NCBI GenBank assembly: GCA_002360635.1
Contig: DEQW01000003.1
Span: forward strand, 710,019-774,018
Reading direction: 5' to 3'
DNA from: Flavobacteriaceae bacterium UBA3356
GTDB lineage: Bacteria; Bacteroidota; Bacteroidia; Flavobacteriales; Flavobacteriaceae
Length of the DNA: 64,000 bases
Part shown: in pieces, positions 51,529 through 59,512 of the stretch
Layout of the letters: every line of letters begins with the position of its first letter
How positions within the stretch are numbered: position 1 is the first letter of the stretch
Notes under the pieces: model-generated
Told to the model about the DNA's origin: nothing
Database searches by the model: none
Seen by the model: only the letters and a program-made list of their open reading frames with translations
Program-made: the position numbers and the translations under genes

Positions 51529-53619
51529 CTATTTGTCTAATTTTTGTTGGTAATATTCGTATAATTTAAATTGTGAGCGGAATGGTTCTTCGTTGTTTTT
51601 ACGATAGCGATTCAATGCTTTTCCTGAAATAACCCTGGCTTTTACATTGTCTTTCCAAGAGATTTCAAAGGTGTCGATTAGTTCGTTTTTAATTTCTTCA
51701 TCATAAATGGGACACGAGATTTCAACCCGATTATCAAGGTTACGTCCCATAAAATCTGCAGATGAAATATATATCTTAGTTTCCCCACCATTTTCAAAAA
51801 TAAATAAACGCGGATGTTCTAAAAATTTATCTACAATACTAATTACTTCAATATTTTCACTCATCCCTTTTATACCAGGCATTAAGCAACAAATTCCTCT
51901 AATTATCAATTTTATTTTAACTCCTGCCCTGCTTGCTTGGTATAGTTTATCTATCATTTTAAAATCGGACAAACTATTCATTTTCAGCCTAATGCCACTT
52001 GGTTTACCTTTCTTTTTGTTTTTTATTTCGGTATCGATTAATTGATATATTGCATTTCGGGTATAATGAGGCGAAACAATAAGGTGATTGTATTTCTTTA
52101 TTTTATAATTCACTTCAAAAAAATCGAACACTTTATTTATTTCCTTCCCAATTTTCTGGTTGGAAGTAAACAAAGTATAATCGGTATAAATACGCGCTGT
52201 AGATTCGTTAAAATTCCCTGTGCTTACAAAGGCGTAACGTTTTATCTTTCCATTTTCTAAACGCTCTATAACACAAGCTTTACAGTGTACCTTAAGGCCA
52301 GAAACTCCAAAAATAAGCCGAACGCCTTCGCTCTGCATCTGCTCTGCATATTCAATGTTGGCCTCTTCATCAAAACGCGCCTGTAGCTCGATCTGTACTG
52401 TTACTTTTTTGCCATTTTTTACAGCGTTTATCAAGGAACTGGCAATATGCGAAATTTGTGCAAGCCTATAAATAGTAATTTGTATAGACTTAACATTGGG
52501 GTCTAATGCAGCTTCACGTAAAAATTTTACCACGTAAGAAAAGCTTTGGTACGGCGCATATAGCAAGTAATCTTTTTTGGCTATTTTATCGAACAGACTT
52601 CCTTGAAGGCTCAATCCTTTTATGGGTAAAGGTTCAATTTTTTTGTATAATAAATCGTTCCTTCCCAAACTTGGAAATTTCATATAATCACGGCGATTGT
52701 GGTATCTTCCGCCGGGAATAATACTATCGGTCGTGTCAATCCCCATTTTTTGAAGTAAAAACTGAAGCGTTTCAGCATCGATACTTTTATCGTAAACAAA
52801 CCGAACTGGGTCACCGCTACTCCGGTTTTTTACACTTTTTGAAATCTTTTCAATGAAACTTCGGCTTAAATCACTGTCTATATCCAATTCGGCATCTCGG
52901 GTTATTTTAATCATATGAGCCGAAATACTTTCATATTTAAAAATACTGAAGATATTATTTAAACAATACCGTATTAAATCGTCCAGAATAATAATATACT
53001 GCTTATCCCCTTTTTGTGGAAGTACAATAAACCTATCTATTACTTTAGGAATTTCAATCAATGCAAAATTACTTCTAGACTGAAACGTGTCATCATCCTT
53101 TTTCATCACCATTCGCACGGCAAGATAGGCTGCACTGTCTTTTAAAGATGGAAACTCCTCAAGTTCGCCAATCATAATAGTTACTAAAGCCGGACTTACT
53201 TTACGAATAAAATAATCTAAAATAAACTCACTTTGGGCTTTGGTTACTTCGGTTTCATTGATAATGTAAATATTCTCCTTGTGAAGCTCACTACGTATTT
53301 TTTTAAGAATACGTAGGCTATGTGCCTGTTGCTCAATAACAATTTGTGTAATTTCTTCTAACAATTCGGATGCTGAAATCCCACCTAAAAAGCTTCTTCC
53401 ACCTTTACCTGCTTCAACAATACGACGAACGGTAGCGTATCGAACCTTAAAAAATTCATCTAAATTATTCGAAAAAATCCCCAAAAAACGAAGTCGTTCT
53501 ATTAATGGCACCGAAGGGTCTTCCGCTTCTTGTAAGACACGGGCATTGAATTGCAACCAGCTTAATTCACGATTGCGGTATTCATTTTTAGTATTTAAAT
53601 TCTCTATTTTTTCGGTCAT
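51529..53619 (-). CDS. ppk1: polyphosphate kinase 1
   Basis: The protein has 696 residues, the usual length. The N-terminal domain has NRELSWLQFNARVLQEAEDPSVPLIERLRFL. The catalytic C1/C2 phospholipase-D-like halves contain RFDEEANIEYAEQMQSEGVRLIFG, the phospho-His motif KVHCKACVIER, YTDYTLFTSN, the second RGICCLMPGIKGMSENIEV, the LEHPRLFIFENGG His, and SSADFMGRNLDNRVEI. It makes polyphosphate from ATP reversibly. Its ATG overlaps the sixA stop by one base, and ppx follows, forming a polyphosphate operon. Confidence 0.96.
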   Translation of the reverse strand: MTEKIENLNTKNEYRNRELSWLQFNARVLQEAEDPSVPLIERLRFLGIFSNNLDEFFKVRYATVRRIVEAGKGGRSFLGGISASELLEEITQIVIEQQAHSLRILKKIRSELHKENIYIINETEVTKAQSEFILDYFIRKVSPALVTIMIGELEEFPSLKDSAAYLAVRMVMKKDDDTFQSRSNFALIEIPKVIDRFIVLPQKGDKQYIIILDDLIRYCLNNIFSIFKYESISAHMIKITRDAELDIDSDLSRSFIEKISKSVKNRSSGDPVRFVYDKSIDAETLQFLLQKMGIDTTDSIIPGGRYHNRRDYMKFPSLGRNDLLYKKIEPLPIKGLSLQGSLFDKIAKKDYLLYAPYQSFSYVVKFLREAALDPNVKSIQITIYRLAQISHIASSLINAVKNGKKVTVQIELQARFDEEANIEYAEQMQSEGVRLIFGVSGLKVHCKACVIERLENGKIKRYAFVSTGNFNESTARIYTDYTLFTSNQKIGKEINKVFDFFEVNYKIKKYNHLIVSPHYTRNAIYQLIDTEIKNKKKGKPSGIRLKMNSLSDFKMIDKLYQASRAGVKIKLIIRGICCLMPGIKGMSENIEVISIVDKFLEHPRLFIFENGGETKIYISSADFMGRNLDNRVEISCPIYDEEIKNELIDTFEISWKDNVKARVISGKALNRYRKNNEEPFRSQFKLYEYYQQKLDK

Positions 53620-54104
53620 TATTTTAAATGTCTGGGAAAAACCATTTTTTGTGTAGTACCTGTTGAAACGTCTTTCCAGTCATCTTCATCAAATTCAATC
53701 ATCACAAAACCACTGGTTGGCAAATTTTCAATTTTTTCGCTGCCCATCATATTTACCGTTGAAGTAAACGCATGATTATGGCCAACAATCATTACTTTAT
53801 CTAAGGAGTTGTCCAGACTTTTAATTACCTGCATCACCTGCTGACCGCTAAAATCGTACAAATCGTGAGTTAGTTCATAATTATCGTCACTTATACTTAA
53901 AGCATTTTTAAAATATTCGGCTGTAGTTCGTGCACGGTTTGCATCGCTGGTCAGTATTTTTTGAGGAGGTTCTATTTCATTTTTAACTTTTTCTGAAACT
54001 AATGTCGCATCATTATGACCGCGTTTTTTTAAAGGGCGCATATGATCATCTACTTCATATTTCCAAGATGATTTTGCATGTCTAACCAAGTAAAGTGTTT
54101 TCAT
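53619..54104 (-). CDS. SixA-like histidine phosphatase
   Basis: The protein has 161 residues. The catalytic RHG-type motif is LVRHAKSSW (Arg8-His9). Other family elements are MRPLKKRGHNDA, SDANRARTTAEYF and the second His in VIVGHNHAFT. SixA-type enzymes dephosphorylate phospho-His in signalling proteins (ArcB/PtsN-type) or small phosphate esters. It is the gene before ppk1 with a one-base overlap, which suggests a link to phosphate or polyphosphate metabolism. A specific substrate cannot be given. Confidence 0.88.
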   Translation of the reverse strand: MKTLYLVRHAKSSWKYEVDDHMRPLKKRGHNDATLVSEKVKNEIEPPQKILTSDANRARTTAEYFKNALSISDDNYELTHDLYDFSGQQVMQVIKSLDNSLDKVMIVGHNHAFTSTVNMMGSEKIENLPTSGFVMIEFDEDDWKDVSTGTTQKMVFPRHLK

Positions 54105-54131
54105 TGTTTTGAAATTTTAAACGGTTTTAAA

Positions 54132-54776
54132 TTACGGTTGTAAGCGTTTTATTTTCCAATCTATTCCTTCTAAAGTATATTGAATACGATCGTGAAGTCT
54201 ATTGGGTCTACCTTGCCAAAATTCAATTTCTACAGGTTTTACCAAGTAACCGCCCCAATCTTTTGGTTTTGGGACTTCCTTGTTTTTATATTTTTTTTCT
54301 AGTTCAGCTAGCTTTTTTTCCATTAAGCCCCTACTTTCTATTTCGCTACTTTGATTGGAAACCAAAGCTCCTAACTGACTTCCTTTGGGTCTGGAATGAA
54401 AATAATTAGTAGAGTCTTCTTCTGAAGTTTTTTCAGCAACCCCCTTAATAATCACTTGCCGTTCCATATTGGGCCAAAAAAAAGATAAACTGACTTTGTT
54501 GTGATGCTCTATGGAATTTCCTTTTTCACTATTGTAATTAGAGTAAAAATAAAATCCGTTCTCATTATACTTTTTTAACAAGACGACACGACCTCTTGGG
54601 AAATCATCTTTACCAAGTGTTGAAACGGTCATCGCATTTACTTCGTCTACTCCGCCAGAATTTTTTACCTCAAAAAACCATTTTTGAAACTGTTGCATTG
54701 GGTTTTCGTCAACATTCTCCTTAACCAGCTCAGCTTTTTCGTAAGATTTTCTGTAAGTATGTAGGTTTGTTCCCAT
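54132..54776 (-). CDS. pdxH: pyridoxamine 5'-phosphate oxidase
   Basis: The protein has 214 residues. FMN and substrate motifs are FPRGRVVLLKKYNENGFYFYSNYNSEKG, VSLSFFWPNMERQVIIKG, YFHSRPKGSQLGALVSNQS and the C-terminal EFWQGRPNRLHDR. It oxidises PNP or PMP to PLP. The start is the ATG at 54776. It is 27 bases upstream of sixA on the same strand and may head the pdxH-sixA-ppk1-ppx transcript. Confidence 0.96.
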   Translation of the reverse strand: MGTNLHTYRKSYEKAELVKENVDENPMQQFQKWFFEVKNSGGVDEVNAMTVSTLGKDDFPRGRVVLLKKYNENGFYFYSNYNSEKGNSIEHHNKVSLSFFWPNMERQVIIKGVAEKTSEEDSTNYFHSRPKGSQLGALVSNQSSEIESRGLMEKKLAELEKKYKNKEVPKPKDWGGYLVKPVEIEFWQGRPNRLHDRIQYTLEGIDWKIKRLQP

Positions 54777-54865
54777 AAGTACATCTTTACTGCAAGTTAC
54801 GGGTTTTGACAGTGTATTTAAAATAGAAAGTTTTAAATGTGTATTAAATTTTAACGCTTAAGCAC

Positions 54866-55771
54866 TTAAATATCGAATTCTTTGCCATCTTCGGCCAACT
54901 CAACGTTAAAGAAAACTTCTTCAGCTTCTTTTTTAAAGAAGGAAAGATCACCGTACCGGCCAGAGTAGTGTCCTAAGATCAATGTTCCCACTTCAGCCTT
55001 TTTGGCAATAACAGCCGCTTCTTTTGCCGTGCTATGCTTAGTTTTATCGCACAAATGATGATGAGATTCTAGAAAAGTAGCCTCATGATATAATACAGAA
55101 ACATTTTTTATCTGTGGAACTATTTTAGGATAAAATGCCGTATCGCTACAGAACGCGTACGATTTTGAAGGCTCTGGCTCTAAAGTGACTTTTTTGTTTT
55201 CAATTAAATCCCCATCTTCGTTTTTTACATCAAAGCCTTGTTTCAGTTTCTGAAAATAGGTATGGTGGATACTTGCTTTTTGAGCAGCCTTAAAATCTAA
55301 TTTTCTTTCCTTAATCTTTTCCTGAAATAAAAAGCCATTTGTATAAACCCTATGGTCCAACGGAATAGTGGTAACGGTTACTTTATCGTCTTCAAAAATT
55401 AAAGTAGGCTCTTTGCTGTCCAATTCGTGAAAAAACAAGGAATAATTTGTCCACGATTTCCCCAATTTTAATTGAAGTAGAATTGCCTCTTTTATTCCTT
55501 TTGGACCATACACATGCAAATCGGCTTCTCGTCCCAATAGCAAAAATGTAGAAATTAGCCCTATTAAGCCATAAAAATGATCACCGTGTAAATGTGAAAT
55601 AAAAATGTGCTTGATACGTGAAAATTTTACTTTATAGCGACGTAATTGTACTTGGGTGCCTTCTCCACAATCTATTAAAAACAAATGCCCTTGAACTTCT
55701 AACACCTGCGCAGTAGGGTGTGCGTTTATATGTGGTGTTGCAGAGTGACAGCCAAGGATGGTCAATTTCAT
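54866..55771 (-). CDS. rnz: ribonuclease Z (tRNA 3'-processing endonuclease)
   Basis: The protein has 301 residues. The metallo-beta-lactamase motif is HLHGDHFYG (H60, H62, D64, H65 as zinc ligands). Further motifs are DCGEGTQVQL, the exosite-like arm region (about 150-180), AFCSDTAFYP, LYHEATF and the late LGHYSGRYGD. It removes tRNA 3' trailers; CCA is absent from the three tRNA genes in the window, which agrees with a need for RNase Z followed by CCA addition. It is 43 bases downstream of the small STAS-like gene. Confidence 0.95.
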   Translation of the reverse strand: MKLTILGCHSATPHINAHPTAQVLEVQGHLFLIDCGEGTQVQLRRYKVKFSRIKHIFISHLHGDHFYGLIGLISTFLLLGREADLHVYGPKGIKEAILLQLKLGKSWTNYSLFFHELDSKEPTLIFEDDKVTVTTIPLDHRVYTNGFLFQEKIKERKLDFKAAQKASIHHTYFQKLKQGFDVKNEDGDLIENKKVTLEPEPSKSYAFCSDTAFYPKIVPQIKNVSVLYHEATFLESHHHLCDKTKHSTAKEAAVIAKKAEVGTLILGHYSGRYGDLSFFKKEAEEVFFNVELAEDGKEFDI

Positions 55772-55814
55772 AAAGTAGAATTTAGCAGGTTGATTTTCAG
55801 AAGAAAAAGTAAAT

Positions 55815-56150
55815 TTAGAAACCTAAATCCCGTTCTATTTCTTCCATTTCAATGATGTCTTCCGCTTCACGTAAAGTAGGTACCACGGTCATTTCCATGG
55901 GTATTACATCTGGATTGATTGCGTTGTTTACAAACACAAAAGAATGTTTGGTTTTGCGGTGAATGTTTGAAACTTTAAGGAATTCGAGTAATTCTTCTAG
56001 CTGTAACGAATCATATTTCAATAAATCTACAACTACATTTTGACCCTTAAACTTTTTCGGAATTTGATATTCCAAAAAAGAAGCAAAATCTGAAATATCA
56101 TCTTGCTCATCTGCTAATATCACATAGTTATCGTGATTCGTAATTTTCAT
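55815..56150 (-). CDS. small STAS-like protein upstream of rnz
   Basis: The 111-residue protein has a compact beta-alpha pattern: a strand YVILADEQD, a strand-helix NVVVDLLKYDSLQLEELLEFL, a strand SFVFVNNAI, and a last helix TLREAEDIIEMEEIERDLGF. The order and the length are those of a STAS (anti-sigma antagonist) domain; a phosphorylatable Ser/Thr in the expected loop is not clear. I recall small proteins of this kind next to rnz in flavobacteria, sometimes mislabelled ribonuclease Z. It lies between pyrB and rnz on the same strand. Confidence 0.75.
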   Translation of the reverse strand: MKITNHDNYVILADEQDDISDFASFLEYQIPKKFKGQNVVVDLLKYDSLQLEELLEFLKVSNIHRKTKHSFVFVNNAINPDVIPMEMTVVPTLREAEDIIEMEEIERDLGF

Positions 56151-56174
56151 CTGTATAAATATTTAATAAGTAGG

Positions 56175-56238
56175 AAGATGGAATGCCCTGACAAACATCT
56201 TCAATTTGTTTACAATTTGATAAAGGGCATTTCATCTT
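56175..56238 (-). other. long hairpin between pyrB and the STAS-like gene
   Basis: Arms 56175-56189 and 56224-56238 (15 bases, one G-T pair) enclose a loop that itself holds an ACAAA/TTTGT stem. The right arm overlaps the pyrB stop codon. No strong T-run follows, so it may be a weak terminator or mRNA-processing stem rather than a full stop. Confidence 0.5.
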
Positions 56239-57163
56239 ATTGAATTTTTGAAGCTAGTAGATATAATACTGCCATACGCACAGCTACCCCGTTTTGTACT
56301 TGATTTAAAATAATTGCCTGTTTGCTATCGGCAACATCGCTGGTTATTTCTACCCCACGGTTTATGGGGCCTGGGTGCATTACTACAATTTCCTTGTCTA
56401 AGGAATCTAATAGTTTTTTATTTACCCCAAATTGTTGTGTGTATTCTCGAGTGGTAGGAAAATAACTAATATCCATCCGTTCGTTTTGAACCCGTAACAT
56501 ATTGGCAACATCGCACCATTCCAACGCTTTACGAAGGTTGGTTTCTACTTCTACATTTAATTGTTCTATAAATTTAGGAATAAGTGTTTTAGGGCCACAA
56601 ACTTTAACCGTTGCCCCCAGCTTTTGAAGCGCAAAAATATTACTTAGTGCGACTCTGGAATGAAGAATATCCCCAACAATTACTACTTTTTTACCAGCTA
56701 CATCACCTAATTTTTCCCGAATGGAATAACAATCCAATAACGCTTGTGTAGGGTGTTCGTGAGCACCATCACCAGCATTTACAATACTTGCTTTTATATT
56801 TTTTGAAAGAAATATTCCTGCACCGGGATTTGGGTGCCGCATCACCACCATATCTACTTTCATAGATAGAATGTTGTTTACAGTATCAATCAAGGTTTCC
56901 CCTTTTTTTACAGAAGAGGAAGCAGCAGAAAAATTGATGACGTCTGCAGAGAGTCGTTTTTCGGCTAACTCAAATGAAAGACGTGTTCGGGTGCTGTTCT
57001 CAAAAAAGAGGTTGGCAATAGTAATGTCGCGAAGTGAGGGAACTTTTTTAATGGGACGGTTAATCACTTCTTTAAAATGATCTGCCGTTTCAAAGATAAG
57101 GTTAATGTCATCTTCGGTTATGTATTTTATTCCCAGTAAGTGGTTTACACTTAGTTCGCTCAT
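56237..57163 (-). CDS. pyrB: aspartate carbamoyltransferase catalytic subunit
   Basis: The protein has 308 residues. Carbamoyl-phosphate binding motif FFENSTRTRLSFE (STRT at 57-60), then DGAHEHPTQALLD, IVGDILHSRVALSN, and the late VMHPGPINRGVEI. It condenses carbamoyl phosphate with aspartate, the committed step of pyrimidine synthesis. It is 19 bases downstream of pyrR. No pyrI regulatory gene is next to it, as usual when PyrR is present. Confidence 0.96.
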   Translation of the reverse strand: MSELSVNHLLGIKYITEDDINLIFETADHFKEVINRPIKKVPSLRDITIANLFFENSTRTRLSFELAEKRLSADVINFSAASSSVKKGETLIDTVNNILSMKVDMVVMRHPNPGAGIFLSKNIKASIVNAGDGAHEHPTQALLDCYSIREKLGDVAGKKVVIVGDILHSRVALSNIFALQKLGATVKVCGPKTLIPKFIEQLNVEVETNLRKALEWCDVANMLRVQNERMDISYFPTTREYTQQFGVNKKLLDSLDKEIVVMHPGPINRGVEITSDVADSKQAIILNQVQNGVAVRMAVLYLLASKIQ

Positions 57164-57182
57164 AATTTTTTATTCTGAAACT

Positions 57183-57722
57183 TTAATTACTAACTAAATA
57201 CACTACATCTTCGCCTTCGTTTTCTTTCCAACACACCTTTACTTTTTCGTTATTAATAGCATCTACTTGACGCCCTCTGTAATCTGGCTGTATAGGCAAA
57301 TGCCTGCTAAAACGCCTGTCGATAAGGGTTAAGAGTTCTATCTCTAATGGACGGCCAAAGGATTGCATTGCCGTTAATGCCGAACGAATGCTTCTACCCG
57401 TGTATAAAACATCATCTATAAAGACAACCTTTTTATCTTCAACCACAAAATTAATATTGGTTTTATTGGCTTCCAGCGGTTTTCCGCTTCGTCTAAAATC
57501 ATCTCGATAAAAAGTAATATCTAAATACCCAAGTTGAATATTTTTGATTTTATACTCATCTTCCAACAAGGTTTTTAAACGTTCTGCTAAAAATACACCG
57601 CGCGGTTGTATCCCTATTAAAACGGTATCGGTAAAAGTATCGTGATTTTCAATTAATTGGCAAGCCAAGCGATGAAGCGCAATGTTGATTTCGGTTGCGT
57701 TTAGTAACACTTTTTGGCTCAT
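57183..57722 (-). CDS. pyrR: bifunctional pyr operon regulator/uracil phosphoribosyltransferase
   Basis: The 179-residue protein is of standard PyrR length. The PRPP-binding loop is VVFIDDVLYTGRSIRSAL (99-116). An RNA-binding-type basic segment is FYRDDFRRSGKPLEANKTN, and RRFSRHLPIQPDYRGRQVD near the C-terminus is typical. In Bacillus it binds pyr mRNA in the presence of UMP. Here the predicted leader is only about 23 bases, and no anti-anti-terminator stem is seen upstream of pyrR or between pyrR and pyrB, so regulation by attenuation is not evident. Confidence 0.95.
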   Translation of the reverse strand: MSQKVLLNATEINIALHRLACQLIENHDTFTDTVLIGIQPRGVFLAERLKTLLEDEYKIKNIQLGYLDITFYRDDFRRSGKPLEANKTNINFVVEDKKVVFIDDVLYTGRSIRSALTAMQSFGRPLEIELLTLIDRRFSRHLPIQPDYRGRQVDAINNEKVKVCWKENEGEDVVYLVSN

Positions 57723-57749
57723 AGAGTAGTCTAGCTAAGATTCAAAATA

Positions 57750-57757
57750 CAAAAGTA
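57750..57757 (-). promoter_or_regulatory. predicted -7 element of pyrR-pyrB
   Basis: TACTTTTG on the minus strand matches TANNTTTG. It places the transcription start about 23 bases before the pyrR ATG at 57722. A -33 box is not clear. Confidence 0.4.
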
Positions 57758-57898
57758 CTATTTTTTTGATGAAATAATACGATTAGGGATGATTCAGTTT
57801 AAGTGTTTTCTTCTTTAATAGTTTTAGGAGAATAAATCTATCTTTCAAACTAAAAAGTATTTTGTACTTTTAAAGTAATCAACCAAAAAATAAAAAAT

Positions 57899-58330
57899 AT
57901 GACAACTACTACCAAACCCAATACTGCCTTTTGGATCATTGCAGTTTTAGCTCTTTTATGGAACGTAATGGGCGTTATTCAATTTGTTGTTTCCACCTTT
58001 ATGCTAGAAATGGTGACAGAAGGGGTTTCTTCAGAAGAAATGGATTTGTACACAGGTATGCCTGCTTGGTATACTGTAGCTTTTGGTATTGCGACCATTG
58101 CAGGCTTGTTAGCCTGTATAACGATGCTCATGCGCAAGAAAATAACTATTGGCTTATTTGGGCTTTCACTAATTGCTGTTTTAATTGCGCAAGGCTATTG
58201 GATCTTTGCCACCGATGTTATGGACATTATTGGGCCAACCGCGATTATTATGCCTTTAGTAGTAATTGCTATTTGTATTTTCCTATACTTTTACAGCAAA
58301 GGTGCCAAACAAAGAGGGTGGCTCAATTAA
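57899..58330 (+). CDS. four-helix integral membrane protein of unknown function
   Basis: The protein has 143 residues with four hydrophobic segments (about 11-32, 57-76, 82-100, 108-130) and a basic C-terminus (KGAKQRGWLN). The loop between helix 1 and 2 carries VTEGVSSEEMDLYTGMPAWY, which is the most distinctive part. Similar proteins are often annotated as sugar transporter in flavobacteria, without evidence. It ends one base before the convergent corA stop. The start is the ATG at 57899. Confidence 0.78.
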   Translation: MTTTTKPNTAFWIIAVLALLWNVMGVIQFVVSTFMLEMVTEGVSSEEMDLYTGMPAWYTVAFGIATIAGLLACITMLMRKKITIGLFGLSLIAVLIAQGYWIFATDVMDIIGPTAIIMPLVVIAICIFLYFYSKGAKQRGWLN

Positions 58331-58331
58331 T

Positions 58332-59423
58332 TTAAAGCCACTTTTTTCTTTTGAAATACCAAAGTAGTCCAAAAAACACAAGTATCATTGCGGCCCATAG
58401 ATAGTAATATCCATACCGCAAATGAAGTTCGGGCATATGCTCGAAATTCATTCCGTAGATACCAGCCATAAATGTCAATGGTATGAAAATAGAAGCCATA
58501 ATGGTCAATACTTTCATAACTTCGTTCATTTTATTGCTTATTGTCGTCATATACATATCCATCAGCCCCCAGATCATTTCACGATAAATATCCACACTTT
58601 CTGAAACCTGGATAATATGATCGTACAGATCGCGAATATAGTTTTGGGTACGCACTTCAATTAGAGCGGTATCGGTTTTTTCAAGTCTGTTTATCACTTC
58701 TCGCAGTGGTACTACTGCTCTACGAATACGCAGTATTTCTTTTTTTAACACTTGAATATCTTGTGTGATATCTTCTTCAACTTTATCTTCAAATAACTGA
58801 TCTTCGATGTATTCTATTTTAGCACTCAACGTTTCAATTACACTAAAATAATTATCAACTACGGCATCTAATAAAGCAAACATAAGATAATCGGCACCCT
58901 TGTTACGTACGCGGCCTTTTGCGTTTTCAATTCTATCTCGAAGACCATCCCAAACGTCGCCATCGGCTTCTTGAAAGGTGGTTACATAATCCTTTCCTAC
59001 CACCATACTCACGTGCTCGTTAAAAAATTCGCCATCGTCTGAGTAATGTAACATTTTGAAAACAATAAAGAGATACTCCTCATACTCATCCATTTTTGGA
59101 CGTTGATTGGTCGTTACAATATCCTCTTGAATTAATGGATGCAAATTATAATACTCGCCTAAACGTTCAATTTCTTTGGTGTTATTGAGGCCGTTAATAT
59201 TAATCCAGGTAATATTTTCACTCGTTTCAAACCCAAAAGCATCTTCAATATTACCAGAATCTTCTCGATTATAATGATCTTTTGAATAGTCTATAATTTC
59301 AACCTTAGTGGCTATATTTTCCTTTTTACCCGTATAGGTTACAGTTCCGGGAGCTTCGTTATGAATTATTGGCCTTTTAATGATAGGCACTTTTAGTCTT
59401 CGTTTCTTTTTTCTTGCAGTCAT
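58332..59423 (-). CDS. corA: CorA-family magnesium/cobalt transporter
   Basis: The protein has 363 residues. A long soluble N-terminal funnel (about 1-300) includes WININGLNNTKEIERLG. Two C-terminal helices follow, with the selectivity motif GMN in MAGIYGMNFEHMPELHLRYG at the end of the first helix, and a basic KRKKW tail. It forms a pentameric Mg2+ channel gated by bound Mg2+. The start is the ATG at 59423. It is divergent from the LytTR regulator gene with a perfect inverted repeat between them. Confidence 0.95.
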   Translation of the reverse strand: MTARKKKRRLKVPIIKRPIIHNEAPGTVTYTGKKENIATKVEIIDYSKDHYNREDSGNIEDAFGFETSENITWININGLNNTKEIERLGEYYNLHPLIQEDIVTTNQRPKMDEYEEYLFIVFKMLHYSDDGEFFNEHVSMVVGKDYVTTFQEADGDVWDGLRDRIENAKGRVRNKGADYLMFALLDAVVDNYFSVIETLSAKIEYIEDQLFEDKVEEDITQDIQVLKKEILRIRRAVVPLREVINRLEKTDTALIEVRTQNYIRDLYDHIIQVSESVDIYREMIWGLMDMYMTTISNKMNEVMKVLTIMASIFIPLTFMAGIYGMNFEHMPELHLRYGYYYLWAAMILVFFGLLWYFKRKKWL

Positions 59424-59432
59424 TTTAATACA

Positions 59433-59486
59433 ATTGAAATTTAAAGGTAGGAAAACTAAACAATTTTTATACTTTTAAATTTCAAT
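59433..59486. repeat. perfect 13-bp inverted repeat between corA and the LytTR gene
   Basis: ATTGAAATTTAAA (59433-59445) and TTTAAATTTCAAT (59474-59486) are exact reverse complements separated by 28 bases. They sit in the 89-base divergent gap, next to both start codons. The arrangement would suit an operator for the neighbouring DNA-binding protein or a shared regulator; the AT-only content weakens the case. Confidence 0.5.
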
Positions 59487-59512
59487 GTTACCGTAATAAG
59501 TTAGTTGCCTTT

